The translations under genes and the position numbers were made by a program. From contig JALHNH010000010.1 of the NCBI GenBank assembly GCA_022843625.1, forward strand, positions 96,313 to 160,312: a stretch of 64,000 nucleotides of DNA, given 5' to 3'. Below, piece by piece: positions 40,180 through 49,384 of the stretch. How positions within the stretch are numbered: the first letter of the stretch is position 1; each line of letters begins with the position of its first letter. The stretch comes from Bryobacter sp. Lineage in GTDB: Bacteria > Acidobacteriota > Terriglobia > Bryobacterales > Bryobacteraceae. Below the pieces are notes generated by a model that saw nothing but the letters and a program-made list of their open reading frames with translations, had not been told where the DNA came from and did not search any database.

Positions 40180-41970
40180 TTAAGCACCGAGGAGATTTGC
40201 GCTGGCGGTGGCTTCTGCGCCCTGAGCGGACGGTAAAGGCTGGTGAGCGGGAATGCGGAGTTGGGCGCGGGTGCCTGTTTCGACGGCGGAAACGTCGAGG
40301 CTGGCGCGGTCTCCGTAGTGCAGTTTGAGGCGGCGATGGACGTTGGCGAGGCCTACGCGATTGGATTCTTTGGAGTCGGAATCGATGAGGCCGCGGCCCG
40401 TGTCGTGGACTTCGATGATAAGAGTGTCTTGTTCGAGGCGGGCGGTGAGGGTCATTGCACCGGGGCCGGGCTGGGCGGCGATGCCGTGTTTGATGGCGTT
40501 CTCGACAAGGGGTTCGACGCTCAGGACCGGGATCGTAAGTGAGCGGAGGGAATCGTCTATATCAATGGTGGTGGTGAGCCTGGGCCCCAGACGGGCTTTT
40601 TCGATTTCGAGATAGGCCTCGATGATGGTGAGCTCTTCTTCCAGCCTGACGGTGGACTTGGAGGTGGTGAGGAAGTATCGGAAGACCTCGCTGAGGCTGA
40701 GAACCAGACGCCGGGCGTCGGCGGCTTGACGAGGGATGCTGCCGTAGAGGGCATTCAGCGCATTGAACAGAAAGTGAGGATGGATCTGGGCTTGCAAGGC
40801 TTTGAGCTCGGCTTGCACCATCAGGCTTTCGAGTTCGCGGGTGCGGGCGCGGTCGATTTCGCGAGCGATGATTTCGCTGAAGCGGTCGAGGGTTTCGATA
40901 TCTTCTGATAGAAAACGGCGGCCGTGGAGGTGGAGGTCGACCGAGTCGCCTTTTAGGAAGTGCAGCCGGGTAGTGGCGTCACTTTGGTCGCTTTCGTTGG
41001 TTGAGTAAGTCCAGCGTTCGGCGCGGAAATAAGCGCTGATGATGGCAGCGGCGCGGTCGAGCATGGCGGCTTCGTCGCCTTCAAGATTGCGGAGGGCGTG
41101 GGTTACCAGTTCGGGGTCACGGCGGAGGAAAACCTGCCGGGTGAGCCAGCGCTGCAAGGACTCGCGGGCCTTGGAGAAGACAAGCAGGATAAGCGCACCG
41201 CCGACTAAGGTGATGCCGTACCAGAAGGGGTCGTCGGTTTGGGTGAGTTGGGCAATCTGGTGCCGGGTTTGCCAGAGGATGGCGACAACAAGGGCGGCCA
41301 GAGTGCCGCTGGCGGCGAGGCGAAGGAAGGCGTCCAGCAAGAGGAAACGGTAGTCCTGCAGCACTACAAAAAGGGCTATCGGGATGCCGGCATGGTGGAG
41401 GATGATCTCCGACCAGAGGGCATGCGAATCTGCTGCATTGCGGAAGTGAAGAAACGAGATGCTCAGAAGAAAAAGGCAGATCGAGGCAGAGGGAGAGTGG
41501 TTGCGGAGCAGGAAATAGCTGGCAGCGGCGAGGATCGCGAAACCTACGGACAATGCGATTAGGGCAAAGCTGTGAATGTCCGGGCCCTGAACGAAGACTT
41601 CGCTGATGTGCAGCAAGGCACAGAAGGTGCCGAGGGTGTAGCCGGAGGCGCGGAGAAGGTTGTGTGGTTTGCCCAGGCCAAGATCGAGAAGGACGGCCGG
41701 GAGCAGACTGAGGCACGCGAAGGCGAGCGCAGCTGCGGCGTTGGCCCAAAAGGCATTCTGGTCTCGCGTAGCGATGCCGAGCAGGAGGCCGAGGTCCCAG
41801 CCGAGAGCTAGCAGAGTAGAAGTTAGAGGGAGCAGGCGGAGGCGATGCCCACTGCGTCGGGAATCGCGATAAATCAGAAGGAAGAGCGTGGCGAAGACGA
41901 GGATGCCAGCGCAGTGCCCGATCGTATTGACCCAGTGGTGGCCGTGGAGATCAATTTCGGGGGTTGGCAT
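40180..41970 (-). CDS. LytS-type sensor histidine kinase
   Basis: From MPTPEIDLHGHHW the protein has 596 residues. About seven helices occupy residues ~10-250, then a coiled linker, then the His_kinase domain with H397 in HPHFLFNALNALY and ATPase motifs PVLSVEPLVENAIKHGI (N box) and IIEVHDTGRGL (G1). This is the LytS/YehU-type layout. The ATG lies 20 bp inside the end of the cytochrome gene, so the kinase is translated with it. This may link redox state or a membrane signal to the LytTR partner. Confidence 0.88.
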   Translation of the reverse strand: MPTPEIDLHGHHWVNTIGHCAGILVFATLFLLIYRDSRRSGHRLRLLPLTSTLLALGWDLGLLLGIATRDQNAFWANAAAALAFACLSLLPAVLLDLGLGKPHNLLRASGYTLGTFCALLHISEVFVQGPDIHSFALIALSVGFAILAAASYFLLRNHSPSASICLFLLSISFLHFRNAADSHALWSEIILHHAGIPIALFVVLQDYRFLLLDAFLRLAASGTLAALVVAILWQTRHQIAQLTQTDDPFWYGITLVGGALILLVFSKARESLQRWLTRQVFLRRDPELVTHALRNLEGDEAAMLDRAAAIISAYFRAERWTYSTNESDQSDATTRLHFLKGDSVDLHLHGRRFLSEDIETLDRFSEIIAREIDRARTRELESLMVQAELKALQAQIHPHFLFNALNALYGSIPRQAADARRLVLSLSEVFRYFLTTSKSTVRLEEELTIIEAYLEIEKARLGPRLTTTIDIDDSLRSLTIPVLSVEPLVENAIKHGIAAQPGPGAMTLTARLEQDTLIIEVHDTGRGLIDSDSKESNRVGLANVHRRLKLHYGDRASLDVSAVETGTRAQLRIPAHQPLPSAQGAEATASANLLGA

Positions 41971-43189
41971 TCTGGTAAATGCGCCAGGCCTCACGGGCAC
42001 GCTCGGCGTCGAGTTTGGAGTATTCGCCGTGGCCCGCCTCGCTGAGCAGCACCTGCTTGATGCGCTCTTCGAATTTGGCCTGGATCACAGGGTCGAGCGC
42101 CTTCATCGATTTGGTATTGATGAGGTAAGAGAGCGGGTATTCGAAGAGCCGGGTCTTCAAGTTGAAATGCTTTAGAGGATGTTGCTGGGAGAAGTCCTGC
42201 GTAAAGGTGCTATCGCCCACGATTGGCTTAGGGAGGGGGGCTTCGTCAGCAAAGGTGAGGTAACGGACGGTGGCTTCGATAGCGCTTGAGATACGGCGGC
42301 GAGTGGATTCACTCCAACCTTCTACGGTGTCGGGTTTGTGGTCCATCTCGTTCATGATGTGCTGGAGGTGAAGGGCCGCGCGCGATTCGTAGTTAAGACG
42401 AGCGATGTAGTTGTGGCCGGTGGCCTGATGGGCGAGGACGAGATGAGCGACTACGTCCGATGTAGGGGTGGGCCAGGCTGGGGAGTCGAAGGTCTTGATG
42501 ATTCCAGCCGCGTCCAGTTCAGGGAAGAGCTGATTGCCGAGGTGTTTGAAGTTCGATTTGCCGGAGACGAACCAGCCGCCCCATCGTTCTGCCATCGGGC
42601 TGCGATGGTCTGTGACAAAGTTGCTGGTGTTGGTGTGGATCTGGCCGCTGGGTTGGGTGTAGACGCTGCGGACGATGTGGCCGGGAACTCCGGCGGTGCG
42701 GGCTGAATGGTGGCACTGCAGGCAGTCGTCGTGACGTTGGAAGCGGGGCTTCAATTTTGGCTCTTGTTCGAGGACGTAGAAGACTGCGCCTAAGGTGGGG
42801 TCTGCGGTCGAGACTTCGAGATAGTCTGCGCCCTTTACCCAGCCGATGTAGGTGTCGTCGTTGAAGTAGATCGCGCGAGGTGCTGAGGGGAAGATGAGGG
42901 GGGCTTGAAAGCTGGTTTTGGAGAAGACGAGGGTTTGGCTGGAGACGGGTATTTTCAGGGATTTGAGGACACTGAGAAGATAACCGTGGCGAGGTTCGAA
43001 ATTGAGCTTTGAGTTTAGCTGAGAGATTTCGTTGTTGGGGTTTTGGTTGTAAGGGATGGGACCGTTCGAGAGGTCATAGACCATGGAGCCATCAAAGGAG
43101 GCAGGGATCTGAGACCACAGGGCAGGCGACAGGGCAAGCAATGTGATTAGGCGTAGCACTACTTTTATTATGCGCCCGCGACGGCCCAC
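41951..43189 (-). CDS. Secreted single-heme c-type cytochrome-like protein
   Basis: The 412-residue product starts at GTG with a signal peptide (VVLRLITLLALSPALWSQ). There is one heme c motif, C156-LQ-C159-H160. The flanking segments IYFNDDTYIGWVKGADYLE and FYVLEQEPKLKPRFQR and a helical C-terminal half fit a family I have seen in Acidobacteria and Planctomycetes without known function. Its 3' end overlaps the histidine kinase gene by 20 bp. The ECF sigma gene precedes it (32-bp gap). Confidence 0.75.
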   Translation of the reverse strand: MGRRGRIIKVVLRLITLLALSPALWSQIPASFDGSMVYDLSNGPIPYNQNPNNEISQLNSKLNFEPRHGYLLSVLKSLKIPVSSQTLVFSKTSFQAPLIFPSAPRAIYFNDDTYIGWVKGADYLEVSTADPTLGAVFYVLEQEPKLKPRFQRHDDCLQCHHSARTAGVPGHIVRSVYTQPSGQIHTNTSNFVTDHRSPMAERWGGWFVSGKSNFKHLGNQLFPELDAAGIIKTFDSPAWPTPTSDVVAHLVLAHQATGHNYIARLNYESRAALHLQHIMNEMDHKPDTVEGWSESTRRRISSAIEATVRYLTFADEAPLPKPIVGDSTFTQDFSQQHPLKHFNLKTRLFEYPLSYLINTKSMKALDPVIQAKFEERIKQVLLSEAGHGEYSKLDAERAREAWRIYQNANPRN

Positions 43190-43221
43190 ACTGCCCTGTG
43201 AACCGCCGCGGTAATCCGGTA

Positions 43222-43755
43222 TTATGCAGCTTTTTGCGCGAAAGCCACGGCAGGATCGACCTCCAGGTTCATCCTGCCCACCAGAGTTTTCTTGAGCCGT
43301 GTCAGGCGTACGCGGACGCCTACGGCGGAAAGGCCAAAAGTGCTTGAGAGCTCCTGGCTGGTAAAACCTTCCACGTAGTAGAGGTGGAGGAGTTCTTTTT
43401 CATTGTCAGAACAGCCGTCGAACATGCGGTGTGCGTCTATCGGTTCTGATTCGAGGGGGTTTGTAATGAGTGTTGTTTCGAGGATTTCGCTAGAGAGCTG
43501 TTGCTTGCGGAAGCTGCTACGAAGCAGGTTCTTGGCGATCGAATTGATCCAGAAGGTGAGTGCCTGTACGTGGCGCAGTTGGGAAAGGCGTTCCCAACCG
43601 CGAACCCAGGCGGCCTGGGCGACTTCTTCGGCGAGGTCAAGCGGAGCACCTGTTGAGGCAAGGAAGCGGACGGTCTTGTTGTAGCCGTCCTGATAAGCGC
43701 GCGCGTAATCGTCACGAGTGAGCGGGCGGGCTTCCGGATGGATAGTGATCGTCAT
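43222..43755 (-). CDS. ECF-type RNA polymerase sigma factor
   Basis: The start MTITIHPEARPL was chosen; 177 residues. Region 2 (YNKTVRFLASTGAPLDLAEEVAQAAWVRGW, VQALTFWINSIAKNLLRSSFR) and region 4 (CSDNEKELLHLYYVEGFTSQEL, then SAVGVRVRLTRLKKTL helix-turn-helix) are both present. No anti-sigma gene is adjacent. No Shine-Dalgarno sequence is visible upstream. It lies directly before the cytochrome gene on the same strand, so it may control that set. Confidence 0.85.
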   Translation of the reverse strand: MTITIHPEARPLTRDDYARAYQDGYNKTVRFLASTGAPLDLAEEVAQAAWVRGWERLSQLRHVQALTFWINSIAKNLLRSSFRKQQLSSEILETTLITNPLESEPIDAHRMFDGCSDNEKELLHLYYVEGFTSQELSSTFGLSAVGVRVRLTRLKKTLVGRMNLEVDPAVAFAQKAA

Positions 43756-43904
43756 GATGGCTAAAAGATGCATTTGCTGTGCCATTCCTACATCGCAGGC
43801 GAAGTGACTGATAATAGAGAAGATTTGCAATTTTGGCTGGATTTGAGGCAGTGCATTTTTTGCTCTGTCGCGAAAAAACTACAGTGTAGGCAGGAGTTCT
43901 TCGG

Positions 43905-45095
43905 ATGACAATTCGGTTTCGATTGAGCGTGATGATGCTGCTCGAATATATGGTTTGGGGTGCGTGGTATCCGGATTTTTCGGCCTATCTGGGGAAGATA
44001 TTGGGATTCACGGATGGGCAGGTGGGGGCGATCTACGCGCTGCTGCCGATTGGGTGTATGGTGGCACCGTTTGTGGCGGGGCAGATTGCGGACCGGTATT
44101 TTCCAACGGATCGTTTGCTGGCTGTATTGCATTTACTAGGCGCTGTGCCGTTGTATGTGATGGCGACGGCGACTTCTTATGAGGGCGTCTGGATGTGGAT
44201 GTGCGGGTGGGCGATGTTGTTTGGGCCGACGCTGGCGCTAACGAATTCCATCTGTTTTCACCACATGCCGGCGGCGGAGGGGGATTTTGGATTGGTACGG
44301 GTTTGGGGCACGATCGGATGGATTGTGGTGGGGTTGCTGCTGGGCATCGGGTTGCGGGAGTGGTTGCCGATGTTGCTGGGGCCGCTGGGTGGATTTGACG
44401 GGATGTGGCTCGCGTGCGGACTGTCGGTAGTGATGGGTTTGTGGTGTTTTATGCTGCCGCATACGCCGCCGGCGGCGAAGGGGGAGAGCCCGTTTGCGTT
44501 TCTGGGAGCGCTGAAGATGTTGAAGGACCCCCAGTTTGCGATCTTCCTTGGGATTGCGTTTGTGGTGGCGACGGAGTTGATGTTTTACTTCATTCTGACC
44601 GGGCCGTTTTTGTACAAGGTGGGGATTGGTGCAGGCAGTGCGCCGGCATGGATGGCGATTGCGCAGGGGGCAGAGATCGTGACGCTGATCTTCTTGCCCA
44701 AAATGCTGAAGAGCTGGGGGATCCGCGGCACGATGATGGTGGGGATTCTGGCCTGGCCGTTGCGGTATGCCGTGTTTGCGATGGGTGGGCCGTTGTGGCT
44801 GGTACTGGCGTCGTTGTCGCTGCACGGGCTTTGTTATGTTTGCTTCTTTACGGCCAGCTACATTTATGTGGATGAGATTGCGCCGGTGGATGTGAGGGCT
44901 TCAGCGCAGGGTTTGATTGCATTTGTGCTGCTGGGGGCGGGGTTAGTGGTAGGGAGCTGGTTTGCTGGTTATGTCAGTGACATGTTTCGAGTGGGGACGG
45001 AGGTGGATTACTCGAAGGTGTTTCTGGTGCCGCTGGTGCTAACGGTGTTGTGTGCGGCGTTGTTTGTGGGATTCTTCCGGGTGAAGCGCGCGTAA
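43905..45095 (+). CDS. Nucleoside:proton symporter, NupG-type MFS transporter
   Basis: The 396-residue protein has 12 hydrophobic segments. N-terminal LSVMMLLEYMVWGAWYP and internal RVWGTIGWIVVGLLLG match NupG/XapB of the nucleoside:H+ symporter family. AGGAG lies 8 bp before the start. Wobble positions are G-rich on this strand. It is the last gene before the strand-composition switch. Confidence 0.88.
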   Translation: MTIRFRLSVMMLLEYMVWGAWYPDFSAYLGKILGFTDGQVGAIYALLPIGCMVAPFVAGQIADRYFPTDRLLAVLHLLGAVPLYVMATATSYEGVWMWMCGWAMLFGPTLALTNSICFHHMPAAEGDFGLVRVWGTIGWIVVGLLLGIGLREWLPMLLGPLGGFDGMWLACGLSVVMGLWCFMLPHTPPAAKGESPFAFLGALKMLKDPQFAIFLGIAFVVATELMFYFILTGPFLYKVGIGAGSAPAWMAIAQGAEIVTLIFLPKMLKSWGIRGTMMVGILAWPLRYAVFAMGGPLWLVLASLSLHGLCYVCFFTASYIYVDEIAPVDVRASAQGLIAFVLLGAGLVVGSWFAGYVSDMFRVGTEVDYSKVFLVPLVLTVLCAALFVGFFRVKRA

Positions 45096-45130
45096 AAAAA
45101 GGTTTACGTAGATCAACGAGGTGGCGGCCT

Positions 45131-46936
45131 TCAGGATGTCGCTGTATCGCCGCCCCCAAAGCCTGTAGCCACCCCGAGCTTTCGCATCCTCGGACTCTTC
45201 TTTTCGTGATGCCCCGACATCCTTCGCAAAATATCATCGAGCATGCGCACCGCATCCACCACGTACGGCCCTTTGTTCAGCATCACGCACTCCGCTCTCT
45301 CCCCCATCGCAGCGTCGGTAATCTCCGATCGCGACGGCCTTCCCGTCTTGGCTAGCGTCTCCAGCACCTGCGTCGCCCACACCACCGGGACATGTGCCGC
45401 TTCGGCAAACCACAGGATCTCTTCCTGCACCTCCGCCAGCCTTTCAAAGCCACACTCCACTGCCAGGTCTCCGCGGGCAATCATCACTCCCAGCCCTTCA
45501 AACGACATCCCCTCCAGCAACAACTCAGGCAGGTTCTCAAAGCCCTCACGCGTCTCAATTTTCAACACAACTCCCAGCTGGCTCTGGCCCATCTTGTCCC
45601 GCAGCAAATGCAAATCTTTCACCGTCCGCACAAATGAGTAAGCGATCAAATCGGCGTGCTGTTTGGCAAAGTCAAGCGCCGTCAGATCCTCGTCTGTCAG
45701 AGCCGCTACATTCAACTGCGTATCGGGCAGATTGATTCCCTTCTCTGCGCCCAGCTTGCTGCCACCACTTTTCGCCGTATGAATTTCCACACCCACTTCA
45801 TCCCCGCGAATCTGCATCACCACCCCACCGATCTTGCCATCATCAAACCAGACAGAATCGCCCACTCGCACGCTCTCAAAAATCGCATCGAGCGTGACAC
45901 CAATCCGGTTCTCTCCCCCCAGCTTCAATCCCTTCACCAGCCTTAGCACATCACCGGACTTCACCATTAACACTTGGGCCCGAGGCGGCAGTGCACTCAC
46001 GCGCCCGCCCTCGATTTCTGTCCCCGCACCGACATAACAAGCCTCGTCGGTCTCCGCCCACCAACACTTCCCTACCCTCGCCACAACACGCCAGACTTTC
46101 TTCTCACCGCGAGTATCGACAAACTTCAGCTTGCGTCCCACCTCGAGCCCGCCCAGCCAACCCACAGGCATCGGCACTACCGCATCTGCCTCGCCCGGTG
46201 GCACCTCGGGCCGGTTCCAGGGCGTCAACCAGATCTGCGCCTGTTTCGTGACTGCACCATAAACATCCCGCTCCGGCTTCACATGAAGCACTGTCACCCC
46301 CGGCTCGATGGGCCCCGTCCGCAGCTTGGGGCCTGCCAGATCCATTTGCACCTTGCAACTCAGCCCCGTCTCCTTCTCGGCCAATCTGAGATTGCGAATC
46401 ATCCCCAACCACGCTTCCTCTCCGTCATGAGCGCAATTGATCCGCATGCAGTTCATCCCCGCCTCTAGCAGCCGTTTCACCAACTCGCAATCCGTGGCTG
46501 CTTCGCTCGGCATCGTCACCATGATCCGCACGGTACGCCCTTCTGGAAGCGGCCCCAGCAACACTTCGGTATTCCGGCTCAACAGTTCCCGCCCTCGCGC
46601 CCTCGTACACTCAACCTCCTCCTGTCTCCACTCACCTCCTTTGAGTTTCCTCAGAACACTCAGGACCGCGCCCAATCCGCCCATCACATAACCTTCTGTG
46701 CGCCCCAAGCTCGACAGTCCCAGTTCCGCCAACCGCTCCTGAAACTCCCTGAGGTCGTGCCGCCGCAGAGCCAGATAGTGCAATAAATTCCGGGCACTCA
46801 CAGCGCGGCTCGGGCTCAATCCCTTCAAATTTGGCGCCTGTTCCTGCACCAGGCACGTCATCTCGGCCTGCAACTTCTCAATTTTTCGCACCAGCAAGCC
46901 TAATTCCTGTTTCACGGCTAACGCTCCAAGGTTCAC
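45131..46936 (-). CDS. Pyruvate-kinase-like protein with long N-terminal extension
   Basis: The 601-residue product starts at GTG, overlapping the peptidase stop by one base (TAGTG). Residues ~1-130 are a helical extension with no pyruvate kinase match. The catalytic part has MRINCAHDGEE, DLAGPKLRTG, VVLKIETREGF, MIARGDLAVECG and VVWATQVLETLAKTGRPSRSEITDAA, so the PEP, metal and potassium residues look largely kept, but the B domain is enlarged and the allosteric C-domain is missing (ends RAECVMLNKGPYV). I cannot prove activity. An unusual pyruvate kinase or a related enzyme. Confidence 0.78.
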   Translation of the reverse strand: MNLGALAVKQELGLLVRKIEKLQAEMTCLVQEQAPNLKGLSPSRAVSARNLLHYLALRRHDLREFQERLAELGLSSLGRTEGYVMGGLGAVLSVLRKLKGGEWRQEEVECTRARGRELLSRNTEVLLGPLPEGRTVRIMVTMPSEAATDCELVKRLLEAGMNCMRINCAHDGEEAWLGMIRNLRLAEKETGLSCKVQMDLAGPKLRTGPIEPGVTVLHVKPERDVYGAVTKQAQIWLTPWNRPEVPPGEADAVVPMPVGWLGGLEVGRKLKFVDTRGEKKVWRVVARVGKCWWAETDEACYVGAGTEIEGGRVSALPPRAQVLMVKSGDVLRLVKGLKLGGENRIGVTLDAIFESVRVGDSVWFDDGKIGGVVMQIRGDEVGVEIHTAKSGGSKLGAEKGINLPDTQLNVAALTDEDLTALDFAKQHADLIAYSFVRTVKDLHLLRDKMGQSQLGVVLKIETREGFENLPELLLEGMSFEGLGVMIARGDLAVECGFERLAEVQEEILWFAEAAHVPVVWATQVLETLAKTGRPSRSEITDAAMGERAECVMLNKGPYVVDAVRMLDDILRRMSGHHEKKSPRMRKLGVATGFGGGDTATS

Positions 46937-48279
46937 TACTGGCCCAGACGCGCTTCCATATCCGCCAGCACATACGCAAACACCGCCAGTTGCGCAATAT
47001 TCTTCTTGAACTCAACCGGATCGATCTTGTCGAGCGTATCGGCTGCCGTGTGATGCCATTCCATATATCGCTTCCCAACAGTCCTCACGCCGCTCCCGAT
47101 CACACCCTCTCGCATGATCGGCCCAATGTCGGTGCCGCCACCACCCGGCGTCACGAGGCCCGCCCCGATTGGCTGCAGCAGCTTCCCGATTTCGCGCATC
47201 TGCGCTAGCGCCTTCTCTCCACCCCCGGTAACACCCAAACCAACGGGACGCTCTGCCCCACCATCCATTTCAATCGCAATCACGTGATCTTTTAGTTGAT
47301 CCTTAAACTGATCCCGGTAGGCCAAGCCGCCTCGGGTCCCATTCTCTTCATTGGCCCAAAACACAACGCGTATCGTACGTTTTGGCCTGAGCCCCAACTG
47401 CTTGAGCAGAATCAGCGCCTGCAGCGGACCAATACACCCACTTGCATCATCATGAGCTCCCTGCCCGGCATCCCAACTATCGAGATGCCCACTGATCACC
47501 ACCACCTCATCCGGCTTCTCACTCCCGCGCAACTCGCCAATCACATTCGCCCCATCGGCATCGGGCAGGGTCTTGGCCTCGCTCTTGTAGTGCACAACCA
47601 CGCGCTCCCCGCTCGCAACCAAACGCTCCAGCGTCCCCAGGCTTTCCTCCGACAGCGCCGCCGCCGGGATCACCGGCACCCCCGGTTCAAAGTTCGTAAC
47701 TCCGGTATGAGCCGAGTTGGCGGCCGGAACTCCCGCGCTCCGGATCAGCACTGCTGCCGCGCCCAGCTTTGCAGCCCGCGAAGGCCCACTGCGCCGGAAC
47801 GCTCCAGTCACTCCATAACTTACCCAGGGCGGATGAAACAACACGATCTTGCCCGCAACCCCGGCACGTCCCAACTTATCGAGCTCTTCGAAACTGCGAA
47901 CTCCCACAACTTCTGCCGTAACATCCCCACCACCCGTCATCCCCAACCCAAGCATCGTCAGCGGCACGCGCACGGGTGAGACAATCTCGGCCATCTCCTT
48001 CCCGCGCACCCAGTGCGGAATCTTCACCTTCGGCGTAGACACATTCTCAAGGCCCCCTTCAATCATCTGCGCCGCGCTCCATGCCACCGCTCGCGTAAAA
48101 GCCTCACTCCCGCTCAGCCGGTGCCCAATACGGTCACACAGGTAAGCAAGCCGCTTCATCCCGTCTTCATCTTTGATCGCTGCGGCAATGATCTTGCGCG
48201 ATCGCTCGCGATATTGCTCTTCAACCGTCTGTCCAAAACCGATCGTCAAAAACAGGAGAAATAAACCGAAGGTACGCAT
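46936..48279 (-). CDS. Secreted M28-family metallopeptidase
   Basis: The 447-residue product has a signal peptide (MRTFGLFLLFLTIGFGQ), a PA domain (~110-240) and an M28 zinc site: H265 (ISGHLDSWD), D277/D278 (GAHDDASG), E311-E312 (WANEENG), D339 (AIEMDGG) and a late His (MEWHHTAADTLDKI). It cleaves N-terminal residues or dipeptides in the periplasm or outside. Starts 24 bp from the ferrochelatase start on the other strand, so the promoters overlap. Confidence 0.9.
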   Translation of the reverse strand: MRTFGLFLLFLTIGFGQTVEEQYRERSRKIIAAAIKDEDGMKRLAYLCDRIGHRLSGSEAFTRAVAWSAAQMIEGGLENVSTPKVKIPHWVRGKEMAEIVSPVRVPLTMLGLGMTGGGDVTAEVVGVRSFEELDKLGRAGVAGKIVLFHPPWVSYGVTGAFRRSGPSRAAKLGAAAVLIRSAGVPAANSAHTGVTNFEPGVPVIPAAALSEESLGTLERLVASGERVVVHYKSEAKTLPDADGANVIGELRGSEKPDEVVVISGHLDSWDAGQGAHDDASGCIGPLQALILLKQLGLRPKRTIRVVFWANEENGTRGGLAYRDQFKDQLKDHVIAIEMDGGAERPVGLGVTGGGEKALAQMREIGKLLQPIGAGLVTPGGGGTDIGPIMREGVIGSGVRTVGKRYMEWHHTAADTLDKIDPVEFKKNIAQLAVFAYVLADMEARLGQ

Positions 48280-48303
48280 GGGAGAATCTGTATAGCTTAG
48301 CCT
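48280..48303. promoter_or_regulatory. Compact divergent promoter, peptidase / ferrochelatase
   Basis: The two start codons are separated by only 24 bp. TATAGC (48291-48296) is a -10 for the ferrochelatase with the start point near its ATG, and TATACA on the minus strand serves the peptidase. Neither gene has a Shine-Dalgarno sequence, so leaderless transcripts are likely. Confidence 0.5.
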
Positions 48304-49326
48304 ATGTCAGACGCAATCCTTTTTGTCAGCTTCGGTGGCCCCAACGAGCCCGCCGATGTAATGCCTTTTCTTGAAAACGTAACCCGTGGCCGTGGTATCC
48401 CGCGCGAGCGTCTCGAAGTGGTAGCCGAGCATTACCACCACTTCGGAGGCAAGAGCCCGATCAATGAGCAGAACCTCGCCATGATCGATTCGCTAACCAA
48501 GCTCCTCGCACAGCAAGGCCCGGATCTCCCCGTCTACTTTGGCAATCGCAACTGGCACCCCTTCCTCAACGACACCTTTACTCAAATGAAAGCTGATGGC
48601 GTAACGCGCGTCTTCGCCTTCGTCACCTCCGCCTTCAGTTGTTATTCCGGCTGCCGGCAGTATCGTGAAAACCTCTACGCCGCTCAGGCCGCCACTGGCA
48701 CTGAATCGATAGAGATCAACAAACTCCGCGTCTACTTCAACCACCCCGGCTTCATCGACCCGCTAGTCGATTGGGTCAAAGAAGAGAAACAGAAATCCCC
48801 CAACGCCCGCCTTGTCTTCACCGCCCACTCCATCCCCAACTGGATGGCCGACGGTTCGAAGTACGTCCAGCAACTCACTGAAGCTTCGCGTCTGGTAGCC
48901 GAGGGCGCAGGCATCGCCGAATACGACCTCGTCTACCAATCCCGCAGCGGCGCACCCAACCAGCCCTGGCTTGAACCCGACATCCTCGACCACATGCGAG
49001 ACCTGCATTCCAAGGGCACCAACGACATTCTCATCTGCCCCATCGGCTTCATCAGCGACCACATGGAAGTCCTCTTCGATCTCGACGAAGCAGCCCGCCT
49101 CCTCGCGAATGAACTAGGCATGAATCTAAGCCGCACCCAGACCAGCTCGCACGACCCACGCTTCGCCGCAATGATCCGAGAGCTAGTCCTCGAGCGACGA
49201 GGAGACCAGCTCACCCACATCGCTTTAGGAACAATGGGCCCCAGCCACGACGTCTGCCCGGTCGATTGCTGCCCACCCCCGCCAGCCCGTCCGACAGGTC
49301 CGCCCGCTGGCCGCCCCACAGCCTAA
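48304..49326 (+). CDS. hemH: Ferrochelatase (possibly coproporphyrin type)
   Basis: The 340-residue enzyme has active-site H175 (FTAHSIPNWM) and E255 (SDHMEVLFDLD). The N-terminal FGGPNEPADVMPFLENVTRGRGIPRERL is closest in look to actinobacterial enzymes. Cysteines at C113, C117 and the C-terminal C318, C322, C323 (DVCPVDCCP) suggest a [2Fe-2S] cluster as known for some ferrochelatases. It inserts ferrous iron into proto- or coproporphyrin; which one cannot be decided here. The C-terminus is Pro-rich beyond the cysteines. Confidence 0.9.
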   Translation: MSDAILFVSFGGPNEPADVMPFLENVTRGRGIPRERLEVVAEHYHHFGGKSPINEQNLAMIDSLTKLLAQQGPDLPVYFGNRNWHPFLNDTFTQMKADGVTRVFAFVTSAFSCYSGCRQYRENLYAAQAATGTESIEINKLRVYFNHPGFIDPLVDWVKEEKQKSPNARLVFTAHSIPNWMADGSKYVQQLTEASRLVAEGAGIAEYDLVYQSRSGAPNQPWLEPDILDHMRDLHSKGTNDILICPIGFISDHMEVLFDLDEAARLLANELGMNLSRTQTSSHDPRFAAMIRELVLERRGDQLTHIALGTMGPSHDVCPVDCCPPPPARPTGPPAGRPTA

Positions 49327-49384
49327 GCGCAGGCCACAAGAATCGGATAGAAGGGCATCTGCTTTCCCACTAAAGTGAAAGCAA

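Noticed and set aside
45096..45130. Replication terminus dif site in the convergent gap
   Set aside because: No sequence resembling a 28-bp XerC/XerD palindrome could be seen; only the skew change supports a terminus.
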